64,000 nt of DNA from Euborellia annulipes (lineage: Eukaryota; Arthropoda; Insecta; Dermaptera; Anisolabididae), in the NCBI GenBank assembly GCA_023213315.1, contig JAKCPI010009212.1, positions 19,065 through 83,064 on the forward strand, read 5' to 3'. Below, one piece after another: positions 32,571-42,625 of the stretch (positions are counted from its first letter, which is position 1; every line of letters begins with the position of its first letter). The position numbers were made by a program, and so were the translations under genes. The notes under the pieces were generated by a model. The model did not search any database. It saw nothing but the letters and a program-made list of their open reading frames with translations, and had not been told where the DNA came from.

Positions 32571-33289
32571 AAAATATATATATATATTTTTTTAATTGAG
32601 CCGATTTTTTCAGTTCGGGGGAATATAATAAATAATAATATATTTTTAATTTTATTGCTTTTTTTTGTATATATTTACATTCTTTGATAAGGAATAATAC
32701 TATATTATTTATTTCTTCCAGTTTCAGTCAGTTCAGAGGATCGATGATAGCAAGACGTCTAGAGCAAGCAAGACGCAAGACGAAATGCTGTTAGAGCGAC
32801 CGTGTGGCTAATTATTTGGACAGGGGAGAGGCCAGATTGGACGGACAACGCGCTACCCGTTATTGTTTTCATCAGTCTGCTACTATATAGCTGGTTTGAT
32901 AAATGCATTCAAGGGGATGTTCCTTTATATCTCTGCTGATATGGATCGGTTTAGATTGAATATTAACCAAAACCAATTTGCCATATAAACTTTGGCGCAG
33001 ATTACTGTATCAAAACAACAGTCGTCATTCAATATAAATGTTCTTCTTAATAAATACATGATATAGAGATCGAAATCTTGTTAAATCCAATTTTTCCTAT
33101 ATATTTAATAATGGAAGATTAGTGTGAAGCCACAAAATCTTTAAATTAAAGTGGAGAATAGCAATTGAAGGGGAGTTAATAAGATTTAATACTAATAATT
33201 GATGTTCTTTATAAAAGCCTACAAATTCACCATCAGGAAAGGATTATCGAATAGAAATAATGAAATCAATAATTTAAGCTACAAACGTG
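32571..33289. other. spacer with unique island 32700-32960
   Basis: The island contains AGCAAGACGTCTAGAGCAAG with a near repeat AGCAAGACGCAAGACG, then GGCCAGATTGGACGGACAAC. It has no match in the window and no coding domain. The rest is AT-rich. Confidence 0.3.
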
Positions 33290-33490
33290 GATAAAAAAAA
33301 ACGGGACTTGTGTTCTTAATTTCATCCCTTAGTTAAGCCTTATACCGAATTTAGGGACTTGGCTATTTAACTACGATCTGGGCTTTTATTTAATCACATG
33401 ATTAACTAGATGTGAAAAGAATCGAAAGCCATAGTCGACAAGCTTATCCGAGGGATAGCTAGCTAATTAGAACTGAAGCAATCGACCATT
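33290..33490 (+). repeat. G repeat, 3' half
   Basis: GGACTTGTGTTCTTAATTTC, TCCCTTAGTTAAGCCTTATA, GATCTGGGCTTTTATTTAAT, CACATGATTAACTAGATGTG and AGCTTATCCGAGGGATAGCT align with the end of the 19100-19495 copy. Confidence 0.6.
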
Positions 33491-33555
33491 ACAGAAAAAA
33501 TCCAAAGTAACTAAAAAAAGTCGAAAATCTCGATATCGAATTTTTTTGAATATTA

Positions 33556-34065
33556 ACAGGTCAATAAGTCCGTAGGATGACATATAGATGGCGTTACTAG
33601 AATTTTTTCCATATGATTTTTATTTAGTACTAACCTTCAAACGATACGTGTATAAATTTGACAGTAATCTAACTATTGATTCGTGAGTTATAGAATTTTA
33701 TGTGAAGCAACTTTTGTTATTGGGAAAAAAAATGGAAAAAAGTGAATTTCGAAAGCATTGCTTCGAATTGCTTACCCACCCACCATATTCTCCAGATTTA
33801 GCCCCCAGCGGCTTTTTCCTGTTTTAAGATCTCAAGAGAATGCTTGCTGGGAAGAAATTTAAGTCCATTGATGAAGTAATCGCTGAAACTGATGCCGATT
33901 TTGACAAGAAAGATAAATCGTACTATGAAAGTGGTATCGAAATGTTGGAAAATCGCTATACTCGTTGTATCGCCCTCGAAGGCAACTATGTTGAATAATA
34001 AAATCGAGTTTTGTCAAAATTTTGTTTTTTTCTTACTTATCCTACGGACTTATTGAATGACCTGT
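33556..34065 (+). mobile_element. mariner transposon, internally deleted
   Basis: Inverted termini ACAGGTCAATAAGTCCGTAG (left) and CTACGGACTTATTGAATGAC...CTGT (right) are flanked by the TA duplication of Tc1/mariner elements (33554-33555 and 34066-34067). The element is 510 bp instead of the usual 1.3 kb. The left terminus lacks four bases (ATTC) present in the right one and in the 40699-40827 derivative. It could be mobilised only in trans. Confidence 0.92.
33732..33998 (+). pseudogene. mariner transposase, N- and C-terminal remnants
   Basis: Starts MEKSEFRKHCF, the usual mariner N-terminus, then jumps in frame to HPPYSPDLAPSGFFLF near the C-terminus and ends with YYESGIEMLENRYTRCIAL...YVE and a stop. 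About 260 codons, including the helix-turn-helix domain and the first two catalytic aspartates, are deleted. The residue expected to be the third catalytic aspartate (APSD in the family) is glycine here (APSG), and an in-frame TAA follows FFLF. It encodes no active enzyme. Confidence 0.9.
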
Positions 34066-34067
34066 TA

Positions 34068-35268
34068 CAATAATTCTTCTAATTATATACGAGAATGTAA
34101 AAACGAAGTGTTTCAAATTTTTTTCCGATTAGAAATAAAATACTGAAAGTTGTTTTTTTGATAATTTCACACCATTTTTTATGAGAATTTTAGAATTGCC
34201 CCTCCCATTTAAAGAGATATCATATAATAAGAAATTGCATAATTCATTTTAACACTTAAATTAATTTTAAAGAGATTACAAAACTCTTTTAAGTTGTATG
34301 TAGCACCTCAAAACTGACAAGAATAAATATTTGCAAATTTAAACTTCAATTGATTTAATAAGTTTAATATTAAAATTTTTGTTTGTTTTAAATAATTAAA
34401 ACATTTCATTAGAAGAAGTTTGTTCCTTGTTTAAACATCAAATTAAATTACTTTTTATTTAAGCTATCAATAATACTATAAATTAACTATGTTTGTTAAT
34501 AGGGTAAAAAGGTTTAAATTAGAAAAAAAAAAACTTTAAAGGTTCAAATTAATTGTTTATTGAAATTTCCAGAGAGAAAATAAAAAGCCTTTTAGAGAGA
34601 AACCGCTTTCTGCATTTGTGATGACATGGAGAAAGAGAGTGGGAGGCATTGATCCTATAGAGTCAACACAAATCAATGCACTTGATAAAAAAATCAGTGT
34701 GGGCCTAATCCATTTGCCAATAATTATTAAACTTATTAAAATATTTTAACAAAGACATTAAGGTTGGTGAACATTTAATCTCTAGATGCATTGTTATAAT
34801 ATTTCATTATATAATTCTCTTGTTTAAGAGTGAAGGTTCATTCATCAGAACTACTATATCTTTTGTAAGAAGATGAACTCTAAATGTTTCGTTACACTTT
34901 GCAAATGTTCAATTATCATAAATGACAACTACATGTAATATCTTCGCTTGTGAAAGTATTTTAAGTAAGTGGACGAATTTCTAAACAAGTTTAGTAAACT
35001 TGTTGATTTGCTTAAAGACTATTGTTTATTGTTTGTGACAATAATCTGTAAACTACTGGTTTTCTTTATTAATGCATAACATTTGAAATTCAAATTCTAT
35101 ACATGTAGGCCTACAGAAATGGAAAGGCTAATTTGTTATGGTGAATTTTTAAATAATTTTATTGCAAATTTCGCACAGGTATAAAATAGAAATGATTTAA
35201 ATTCCACTAAAATAGGAATATATTTTTGGAGTTTAGGCTTTCAGAGTTATTATCATAAATAAAATAAT
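34068..35268. other. AT-rich spacer
   Basis: No gene, tRNA or repeat family recognised across 1.2 kb. Slightly less AT-rich at 34580-34690 (GAGAGAAACCGCTTTCTGC). Confidence 0.3.
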
Positions 35269-35269
35269 T

Positions 35270-35765
35270 TGATTTTTGGTTTAACTCTGATTTATTTGTA
35301 AAAATTACAACGTTTCGGCCACTCATTATGTTGCCTTCTTCAGGTACAATTCAGTTAAGGTTACAAAGGTTGTCACACCTGTGATAATCTCACCTGAATT
35401 AGTTGAGAAAAAGAAGATGGCTACCCCATCTCGATAAGCACACCATCTGTATTTCATGAGCGATCGCAGCGCCTCTACATATAATCTGACACGAAATTCA
35501 AATATTGTATTTTTAAACAGTGGTATGTATACACTCTCTAAAGACCTTCTGAACATGGGCATAACTAGCCCCCCCCCCCCAGAAGGCTTCTCACCCCAAG
35601 AAAAATTGACACAATATGAGGTCTTCCAGGCCCCCGGAGAATAGCTAGTCCCATGGCTCCCCAGCCAAATTCACTAGTTACGCCAATGATCCTGAAGAAG
35701 GCCACAGAATGAATGGCCGAAATGTTGTAATTTTTACAAATAAACCAGAGTTAAACCGAAAATCA
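35270..35765. repeat. Penelope-like terminal palindrome
   Basis: Left arm (minus) and right arm (plus) both read CCTGAAGAAGGC ... GGCCGAAACGTTGTAATTTT (GGCCGAAATG on the right), TACAAATAAA, CAGAGTTAAACC and AAAATCAAAT. The pairing GGCCA/TGGCC before GAAA resembles hammerhead stem II, but no stem I can be formed next to the core. This CTGAAGAAGGC...GCCGAAACG block is common at the ends of retroelement repeats in animals. The spacer (35345-35550) is unique, and a hAT MITE is inserted at the edge of the right core. Confidence 0.65.
35554..35688. mobile_element. hAT-type MITE, older copy
   Basis: Ends CATGGGCATAACTAGCCCCC and CACTAGTTACGCCAATG are the same termini as 4795-4905. The internal CACCCCAAGAAAAATTGACA and CAATATGAGGTCTTCCAGGC also match. 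The flanking octamers CTTCTGAA and ATCCTGAA agree at six of eight positions, a decayed target duplication. Confidence 0.8.
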
Positions 35766-35904
35766 AATTCTTCTATTAAGAAGAATAACACCTTTATATA
35801 AAAATAATTTCTTTTTCTGTTTTATTTGTTTAAGATCTTTTTCAGTACCTGAGGCCTTTTAGACCCCCATCCCTTTATTGTTATCCAATTCAATTGAAAT
35901 AAAT

Positions 35905-35985
35905 TTCTTGCCAGGGACGGGATGCGAACTCTTGACCTTTGGCACCTCTCTACCTCTGAGCCACAGGTTAAGAGCAAATTTATAT
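35905..35985 (-). repeat. tRNA-like SINE head
   Basis: Minus strand: TGTGGCTCAGAGGTAGAG (A box/D-arm form), AGGTCAAGAGTTCGCATCCC (B box form) and CCCTGGC. The anticodon arm is largely deleted and the 5' acceptor strand does not pair with CCCTGGC. It lies immediately before an HPE terminal fragment. Confidence 0.55.
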
Positions 35986-36040
35986 AAAAATATGAACTCT
36001 TATTTGGTAGTTAATTTCAGCTTATTTTATAAAAAAAAAC

Positions 36041-36132
36041 CTGTATATCCATCAAAATCTAGGCATCGAATTTTTGACATGAACGCAATACTTTGTCTCT
36101 ATTTATATTTCATATATAGGTTAAGAGAAAGT
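36041..36132 (+). repeat. HPE terminal fragment
   Basis: CTGTATATCCATCAAAATCT, GGCATCGAATTTTTGACATG, then the small end hairpin closing with GGTTAAGAGAAAGT. The inner 500 bp is absent. Confidence 0.8.
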
Positions 36133-36323
36133 AAAAAGGAATTTTCCTAATTTTTATTTAAGAGTCAAAAATCTTGGGCATGAATAATAATAGTTTCACA
36201 AAGTGTGAAATTATATAATCTAAAGAATTCACCTCAGTCACTAGTTTAAACATTTTTAAAATTAAAATAATATAATAATAATTAAAAGTAAACACTAAGT
36301 TTAGTTTAAAATAGAGTTTTATT

Positions 36324-36366
36324 TATTTCATGTATATTTCGATGTTAAAACATCATCATCAGAACC
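36324..36366 (-). ncRNA. hammerhead-like motif, left arm of FB3
   Basis: Minus strand: GGTT, CTGATGA (36362-36356), one extra U, a perfect 6-bp stem II GATGTT/AACATC with a 2-base loop, GAAA, TATACAT as minimal stem III plus U, then G where A/C/U is required. The other copies have A at that place followed by AACC, which pairs perfectly with GGTT as stem I. The consensus therefore forms all three helices, while this copy has a defective cleavage-site base. Confidence 0.6.
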
Positions 36367-36385
36367 TTAATTAATATTAAGTACC

Positions 36386-36429
36386 AAGATTCTGATGGTG
36401 ATTTTTTCACATCGAAATATACATAAACC
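36386..36429 (+). ncRNA. hammerhead-like motif, right arm of FB3
   Basis: AGATT, CTGATGG (A9 changed to G), degraded stem II, then ATCGAAATATACATAAACC with U-A before AACC. Core base 9 and stem II are damaged; the 3' side (GAAA, stem III, AACC) is intact. Confidence 0.5.
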
Positions 36430-36485
36430 AAATAAAACTTCTTTTTTAAACTAAACCTAGTGTTTACTTTTAACTATTGTTAAAT

Positions 36486-36669
36486 TATTTAAATTTTAAA
36501 GTGTTAAATAGAATTCAAATAGTGTTGTAGCGATATATTTACGGTATTTAACCTTTCGACTTATACCAGTATTGAAAAAATTTCTATGATATAAAAAAGG
36601 AAAAAATATAAATAGCAATGAATTCTTTCATCCATGTGTAAGAATTAATTACAATTACAGCTGTCTTTG

Positions 36670-36703
<34 letters not shown>

Positions 36704-38245
36704 AAAAAGTTGTTCAAAATGGAGAATTTTTTTTGATTCTAACTTCAAATGAAATATTGCAGTAAAAGGGTTTTTGTCTCGTTTTATTATATACCGTATG
36801 TTGTCATGGAAACAGAGTTTATAGAAAATTTTAAAGTTTTCAGCTCAACATGGTTTGAAAAAAAAAATGAAATAGTGATGTTGTCCAGGTATACAAACAA
36901 AGGAATTTATAACTTTGAAAATTTTATTATTTAAAATATTATATAATGCAACGATGTTTTATTATTTAATGTAAATAATATAAAATGTATTCTTTATTAT
37001 AGGCTTATTTATAAATGGTGGTGTCAAAGTTTTGCTCTTTTCACGCAAACACGAGTGGGCCATTCGACCTGAAATATTGCAAGCAAATAGGTAAAAGGTC
37101 AGAGATTAATAGAGGTACAGTAATTCAGCACAATAATCGGCCAACCAGAAGTGCCACTTTATCTAAAGCCTAAACTGGAAATATCAAAATAACTCTAAAA
37201 CTATTAACTTTATACTCAACGACAATCACTGAGTCTCATAGGGTTGAAATACGCAAGTGATTTGAAGAACAAATAAAAATGAAATGAAATACGAAGTGTT
37301 TTTTATTTGAAATCAAATATCCTGGGTATTAAATAAGTGAATGAGAGATCTTTAAAAAATTATTAATTATATAAATATGTTAAAAAATTAGTTTTGTATT
37401 GAATTCGAATTTAAAAAAAATGAAAGATGATGTTAGAATAATTAGTCAAGTTGATGTGAATGAATTTTAATTATTTTAAAATTTTAACAATAAAGAGCTT
37501 GATTATTTTATTTATTAATAATGATTATAGTAATTGTTAATTGCACTGCACTTTGGAACCACAGGGTATACGCGGCATAACTCAAAAATTGAATTTTCAC
37601 CACTAGGAGTATTTTTTTTATAATTCAATTCTATTTTTTTCATAATCAAAAATTAAAAAAAAAAATTTTTTTCTAAAATTTCTCTCATTCCGCCCCTACT
37701 ATAATACGAAGTCAAAAACAATTTGCAGTAAAAAGAATTCTTAAATAGAAAAAAAAAAATATTAATATATTCAATAATACAATTATTTATTTTAGTAGTA
37801 TAAAATGAAGCATAATGAAAATAGAAGCAAAATACAGTATTTAATAGAAGGAAGGAAATCCAGTCTTAGTCTAGAAACTTATATTCGCCAAATGAAAGCC
37901 CTTGAGTCTCTGCCCAACAAATAATTAATTTACTGAATATTGGATATTAGATTATAGAATAATTTTATAATTAAATAATTATTAGTGATGGTAAATATTG
38001 AGAGAAAATTTAATTAAGGTTATATAATAAATAGTGGTTTAATTGAATATGCAACTAGTTCATAAAGTGTGATGACCACATCTAATTTAATTACTGGCAA
38101 GGTTATATCGTGCTAAAGACAGGAATTAGTAATAGTTAATTTATATTGACTATTAGCGATTTCCCTCTAAAATCAAAGGTTAACTAATATTTGATCTTTA
38201 GAGTTATGAGTTTCGGTGGTTATATAAAAAACAAAAATCCAGGGT
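36486..38245. other. AT-rich spacer
   Basis: A T-run of about 30 at 36669-36700 and many shorter homopolymers. A less AT-rich patch at 37020-37150 is unique-looking (TTGCTCTTTTCACGCAAACA). No gene or repeat recognised. Confidence 0.35.
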
Positions 38246-38638
38246 AAGTGGTCGCAGCAGATTTTTTTCTGTCAAGATATATTTATTTCCTACAGCACCT
38301 TAGTTCCAAACTTGACCACTTGCGTTTTCAATTGTATTGAAATAAACTATGGTTATTTTTTAAAATTTTATTCGGAGAGAGAATAGATAATAGAGAATCC
38401 TAAATAAATACAAAATTTCATAAGAATAGGAAAAAATTTTAGTGTAAAAAGTTTCAAAGGGAAATCCCTCTTTTGAATCGATTTTAAATGCAAATCCCCA
38501 TAGGGAATTAACATTGGCTCTATGGAAGGAAGAGCAGGAAAATGAATTGGAAAAATCTGAAATACATCAGTAAAGTGTACTTCAAACAATTTTCATGAAA
38601 AATTTTACTGATATACTTTTTAAAGATTCTCTAAAAAA

Positions 38639-38878
38639 TTAAATTCAAGTATGATACACAAGATTTTTTTGTTTCATCATTTTGTTTCAATTAGTTACTG
38701 ATCCCAGTATGTAATTCACTTCCGATGATGACACAAATGGTGTCGAAATACGTATAAAGTGTTAATGTTAAATAAATAAATCATTGAAACAAAAAACCTT
38801 GTGTATCATACTTGAATTTAATTCTCCCATTAAAGCATAATGTTTCAACTAGAGCCAACGGTTACCAGTTTAAAATTA
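38639..38878 (+). mobile_element. FB1 insertion with 13-bp target duplication
   Basis: Flanked by a perfect direct repeat ATTCTCTAAAAAA (38626-38638 and 38879-38891) copied from the HPE target. Arms AATTCAAGTATGATACACAA / TTGTGTATCATACTTGAATT, one hammerhead-like motif, and the one-sided tail TAATGTTTCAACTAGAGCC ... GTTTAAAATTA. The duplication length and asymmetric tail fit target-primed retrotransposition rather than a cut-and-paste DNA transposon. Confidence 0.85.
38717..38761 (+). ncRNA. hammerhead-ribozyme-like motif, all helices present
   Basis: CACTT (38717-38721) pairs with AAGTG (38757-38761). Core CCGATGA (38722-38728), one extra T, a perfect stem II GACAC/GTGTC (38730-38734 with 38740-38744), GAAA (38745-38748), a self-complementary TACGTA in the stem III position, then U and A (38755-38756) as the cleavage-site bases. 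The U4-to-C change is shared with the 24986 copy, so it may be a subfamily feature. The palindromic stem III suggests dimer action, as proposed for minimal hammerheads. Confidence 0.7.
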
Positions 38879-39222
38879 ATTCTCTAAAAAAGTTGATTTA
38901 TGGATTTTAATCAAAATCGATTGAGCCAATTTTGGGAAAATTGAGAAGAAAAAAAAAAAAAAAAAAAAAAACTGAAAAATTACTTCAGAAAAGTACTGCT
39001 TATTTTCACGACTCAGCAGGGTACCTAACTTAAATATAAAATTTCAGCCTCTTAGCTCATTTCCTTCATATTTTATTTTTATCACAGACATACAATTATG
39101 CGAGACTCACTTTTTTTTTGACTCAGGGGAACTTAAAAACATGTATTTCCATCAATATCTCGACATGGAATTTTTGACATAACTTTCTCTCTATATAAAT
39201 ACATATATAGGTAAGAGAAAGT

Positions 39223-40280
39223 AAAAAGTGATTTCTTATAAATGAAAAAAATTTAAATTAATATTTTATTCTGACGAGGTGTTACAGCATTTAGTTAAAA
39301 ATTATATCTCGTTTGTTATACTTGAAAGTTAAAATAAGAATAATCAAAAACTAATTAATCTGAATGAATAGAATGAATAAATGAATGAATAGAAAATTAA
39401 TTAAATAATATTTCAAAAGTTTTTGTTTATAATATTAATAAATAAAAGTTTAAATATACTTTGATAGCACTCACAATATTTAATTATTTAAATGTAAAAT
39501 TTTTCACTAAACAAAGGTTTAGAGTATCTTATTATCCGAAAAAGAATTTGCGTGTGCAAACAGAAGGGCTCTACTCAGATGAGTTATGTCTGTTTCGAGT
39601 TTAGATATTTAACAATTTGTGGGAGGGAGTGGGGGGGTGAGGGTGCTTGGGGAGGGGGTGGAAGCAACAAAACTTTTCAATTATAAATTAAACATGCTTT
39701 TTCTAATTGCTGAAAGAGTGTAGTCATTTTATAATGGCCTGGCCAACTTGAGAAAAGGAAATAAATTAGCTCTTAGTCAAGTTAGGTAATAGAAAAGTTT
39801 TCTGCAACTAATATATGTTTAGAAAATTCTGTTCATACTAATAAACCCAGTTTTATATTATGTAAAGCAGTTTTTTTCAAGACTTATCTACAAAATTTTA
39901 AAAGCTTTTTTTTTTAATTTCTATATTAAAAAAAAGAATAAGTAATTAACAATTAAATTTCCTTTTATATTAAAAAAAAAGAAATGTTCAGGAGAGTAAA
40001 TGTTTAAAAAAAAATTATAAAAAAAAAAATGCCTATTTTCATATGATATTATTATAATATGGGTCTGTCAGAAACATATGCTATAACTTGCTTTCAGATT
40101 ATCTTTTTAGCTTTTGAGCATTTAATTATCTTGTCAGTTAATTTACTCACGCATGAAGAAGTGAGGTGCAATCTTTCAGCGATTTGTGTAATAGTGCGCG
40201 AACTAAGATTTCTGTATTCAAATCTATATGAATATGGATTTATTAGAAATTAATAATTAAATATACATTCATACAGCGTA
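39223..40280. other. AT-rich spacer with G-quadruplex tract
   Basis: The + strand at 39621-39658 has six runs of three or more G separated by 1-6 bases. Otherwise AT-rich: GAATGAATGAATAGA-like simple repeats near 39363-39390, poly-A tracts near 39930-40030. No gene. Confidence 0.45.
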
Positions 40281-40394
40281 TTAACTTTCTCTCTTTGAAA
40301 CAATATATTTATATCTTAACAATGCCCTTTTAAATTCCGTGATCCTTGTAACATTTTTTATTTCTCTAGGCACTTTATTAAATTCAGACAATCC

Positions 40395-40698
40395 CCCATA
40401 AAAAATAGGGAGGTTCAAAAAGGGCGACGGTTTTGAAAGGGCTGGTAAATTTCTGTTTGTCGATTGGAGACATTGCATTGTTTCGTTTCTATTTCCAGGA
40501 AAATTCCAATTTTTGACGCATTTGGACTACTCTAACTATGGAGCAGTTCATAGTGAAGTTACAGAATGCGAAAAGCCCAACTGCGTCAAAAATCGGAATG
40601 TTCCTGGAAATAGAAACAAAACAATACAATATCACCAACCGACAAATAGAAATTTACCAGCCCTTTCAAAACCGGAGCCTTTTTTTGAACCATATAAA
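40395..40698. repeat. inverted duplication of the RT C-terminal segment
   Basis: The RT segment at 40398-40520 (GGAGGTTCAAAAAGGGCGAC, CGGTTTTGAAAGGGCTGGT, GTTTCTATTTCCAGGAA) is repeated inverted at 40565-40695 (TTCCTGGAAATAGAAACAAA, ACCAGCCCTTTCAAAACCGG, TTGAACCATATAAAA). The arms are about 125 bp and 85-90 % alike, with a 45-base spacer. An inverted duplication within a non-LTR relic suggests template switching or break repair. Confidence 0.75.
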
Positions 40699-40827
40699 AC
40701 AGGTCATTCAATAAGTCCGTAGGATGACATATAGATGGCGTTACTAGAATTTTTTCCATATGATTTTTATTTAGTACTAATCTTCAAACGATACGTGTAT
40801 AAATTTGACAGCAATCTAATGACCTGG
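40699..40827 (+). mobile_element. mariner-derived MITE
   Basis: Begins ACAGGTCATTCAATAAGTCC and matches the first 110 bases of the mariner at 33556 almost base for base. It then jumps to a short right end AATGACCTGG followed by TA. Only 129 bp, non-coding. It shows the full-length left terminus with ATTC that the larger copy has lost. Confidence 0.8.
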
Positions 40828-41520
40828 TATAGTTGTAAATTTTTTGTTGAGTTACAAATATCTATTTTAAAATTTCCCTCACTTCTCATCTTATAATAAC
40901 ACCTCCCATTTGTATATTTTAATCTCTGTTTTAAATAACAGGTGCCAAATTGTTTTTTATTTTAAAAAATCCTAATCATTGAGCTAAAATAAATATTTTC
41001 TTTTACATTTAGAAAAGTCAGGGTAGTTGACAGGTTATTAATACAAGTATATCTATTACATTTGAAGAACATACATCTGTTTCATCTGCATTTCCCTTAA
41101 CAAAAAATCAGGAAGATCATTCAAAATTGTTGAACAAAATGCAAAATGAGGAGTTATTATTGATTTATAGAATAACTCTCTTCTATTTAATGATAAATTT
41201 TTCCCCACTTTTCCAAGAAAGTGCGTTTGTCTAGATATTATTCAATAATATATTTTGCATGTTGATCAAATTTAATACTATCATCTAGATGATTTAATTT
41301 TATCTACCCTTTCCAAACTATTGCCATTTATAATATTTTCTCCCCTTGATCCACCTTTATCATTTACAATCATATATTTATATTTACTAAAATTTACACA
41401 TAACCTATTGAAACACAGATATTTATTAATAAAAACATTATTGAGAACATGATTCATTTTAATTACAAGTTCCCTCAATATTTTTCCCTTTAATAAACAT
41501 CATCAAAAATATTAATTTTA

Positions 41521-42457
41521 GAGAAGTTGTTACCTAATAATAAATCCATATATACTACTTTAGGATTTGTGTTAAATTACATTTTATTGAAATCATCGAT
41601 TCCAATATTTAAACCGAAACGTGGCAGAATTCAATTAGTTTGGGGTTAAAATAAAATAAATTTAAAAAAAAAGATATTGGATTTTGGTTGTAAAAAAACT
41701 GTGGCGTATTAATTAAGTAGTATTTTTCCTCGATCAATATTTTTATTTTAAAACAGATTTAAGAGTTTATTAGTAAAGCATGGATCAACAACAACAAAAT
41801 ATGCGGTTTGCAAGAGTCGATTATGAAAACAGAAATTTAATGGAATCTATATTGATAAAGATTTAATTAATTTTAAGAGAAAAAGATGAGTCACCAGACG
41901 AAAATAAAATAAATCTGCCAGGTGGTGGATTTCGACACTGGGATTAATATATATATTAATAATCAGAGACGGGGTGTGGGAAGGCAATCAGGAGAGTCCA
42001 TTCCGCTGGCAACTGTGATAAAAAAGTAATCAAGTGATAAGAGAGGAGGCGCACTTTTATAATGGAACTATAATAAGATTCAAAACAATTAATTTCGACC
42101 GGAAAACAGGGCCTCGGGGTCTCATTTTGGAAATTGCGTCTCTTGACGAAGTAGAGAGATTATCTCTTGCATAAATAAAGAGGACATTCTGAATATAAAC
42201 TAACAAATAAACATTTCTACATAGTACTGGTATATCGTCTGAGTTTATTTCAATTAATATAATATATACAAAATTTTTTTTTTTAAATAAAAATTGACAA
42301 TTTTCATTCTTCACCAAATTTTGCAAGAGTTAAAAAAAAAAAATTAAAAAAAAAAGTTTGTTTATTTATATAAAATTCTTTTATGATTTATCAGGACCAT
42401 GAATCAAAGACTTTGGATTCCAAATCCGGAAAAGTGTGCATAAGTTTCACTCATAGG
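41521..42457. other. spacer
   Basis: AT-rich; the first 120 bases may hold more of the decayed RT on the minus strand. A less AT-rich patch at 41890-42060 (CGGGGTGTGGGAAGGCAATC) is unique-looking. No gene otherwise. Confidence 0.3.
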
Positions 42458-42625
42458 CTCACATATTGTAAGTATAGTCTACGCCAAAAGTGCCTGATGT
42501 GCTTAAGAGCGGTGCCTTGAGCTTAGGCAACCAAAATGCTTAACCGTTGAAAGTGTTGTCTTGTTTGACTAAAGGCTCCAATCTCAAGCATATCAGGCAC
42601 TTGTGGCAAAGACTGTACAAGAATA
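42458..42625. repeat. FB4 foldback
   Basis: AGTCTACGCCAAAAGTGCCT, GATGTGCTTAAGAGCGGTGC and GAGCTTAGGCAACCAAAATG on the left fold against GGCTCCAATCTCAAGCATAT, CAGGCACTTGTGGCAAAGAC on the right. Same family as 44548-44825. Confidence 0.8.

Larger units (their letters stand above)
36275..36485. repeat. FB3 foldback element
   Basis: Arms AAAAGTAAACACTAAGTTTA / TAAACCTAGTGTTTACTTTT and TTTTATTTATTTCATGTATA / TATACATAAACCAAATAAAA surround hammerhead-like cores in both arms. The centre is only about 25 bases (36365-36390). Same family as 47408-47775. Confidence 0.85.
38246..39222 (+). repeat. HPE element split by FB1
   Basis: A divergent HPE subtype. It starts with a shrunken large hairpin (AGGGTAAGTGGTCGCAGC), passes CACCTTAGTTCCAAACTTGA, and is interrupted at 38639-38878 by an FB1 insertion. 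It then continues with GATTTATGGATTTTAATC, GGGTACCTAACTTAAATA, TCTCGACATGGAATTTTTGA and a complete end hairpin finishing GGTAAGAGAAAGT (39210-39222). Confidence 0.85.
40281..41520 (-). pseudogene. non-LTR retrotransposon RT, decayed
   Basis: Minus-strand blocks, in order: an eroded FDDV (the palm YADD position, about 41500), LVIKMNHVLNNVF, NRLCVNFSKYKYMIV (about 41360-41410), NSLERVDKIK, RRELFYKSIITPHFAFC (about 41130-41180), then FYGGLSEFNKVPREIKN and FKRALLRYK near the end (40300-40400). These are the palm-to-thumb and C-terminal signatures of CR1/jockey-type reverse transcriptases. Several frameshifts, stops and an internal palindrome with a mariner derivative (40395-40827) break it. Confidence 0.8.

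Noticed and set aside
32331..32687. 118-codon open frame
   Set aside because: It reads through the terminal part of an HPE copy and its hairpin; the same text occurs in many copies with stops.
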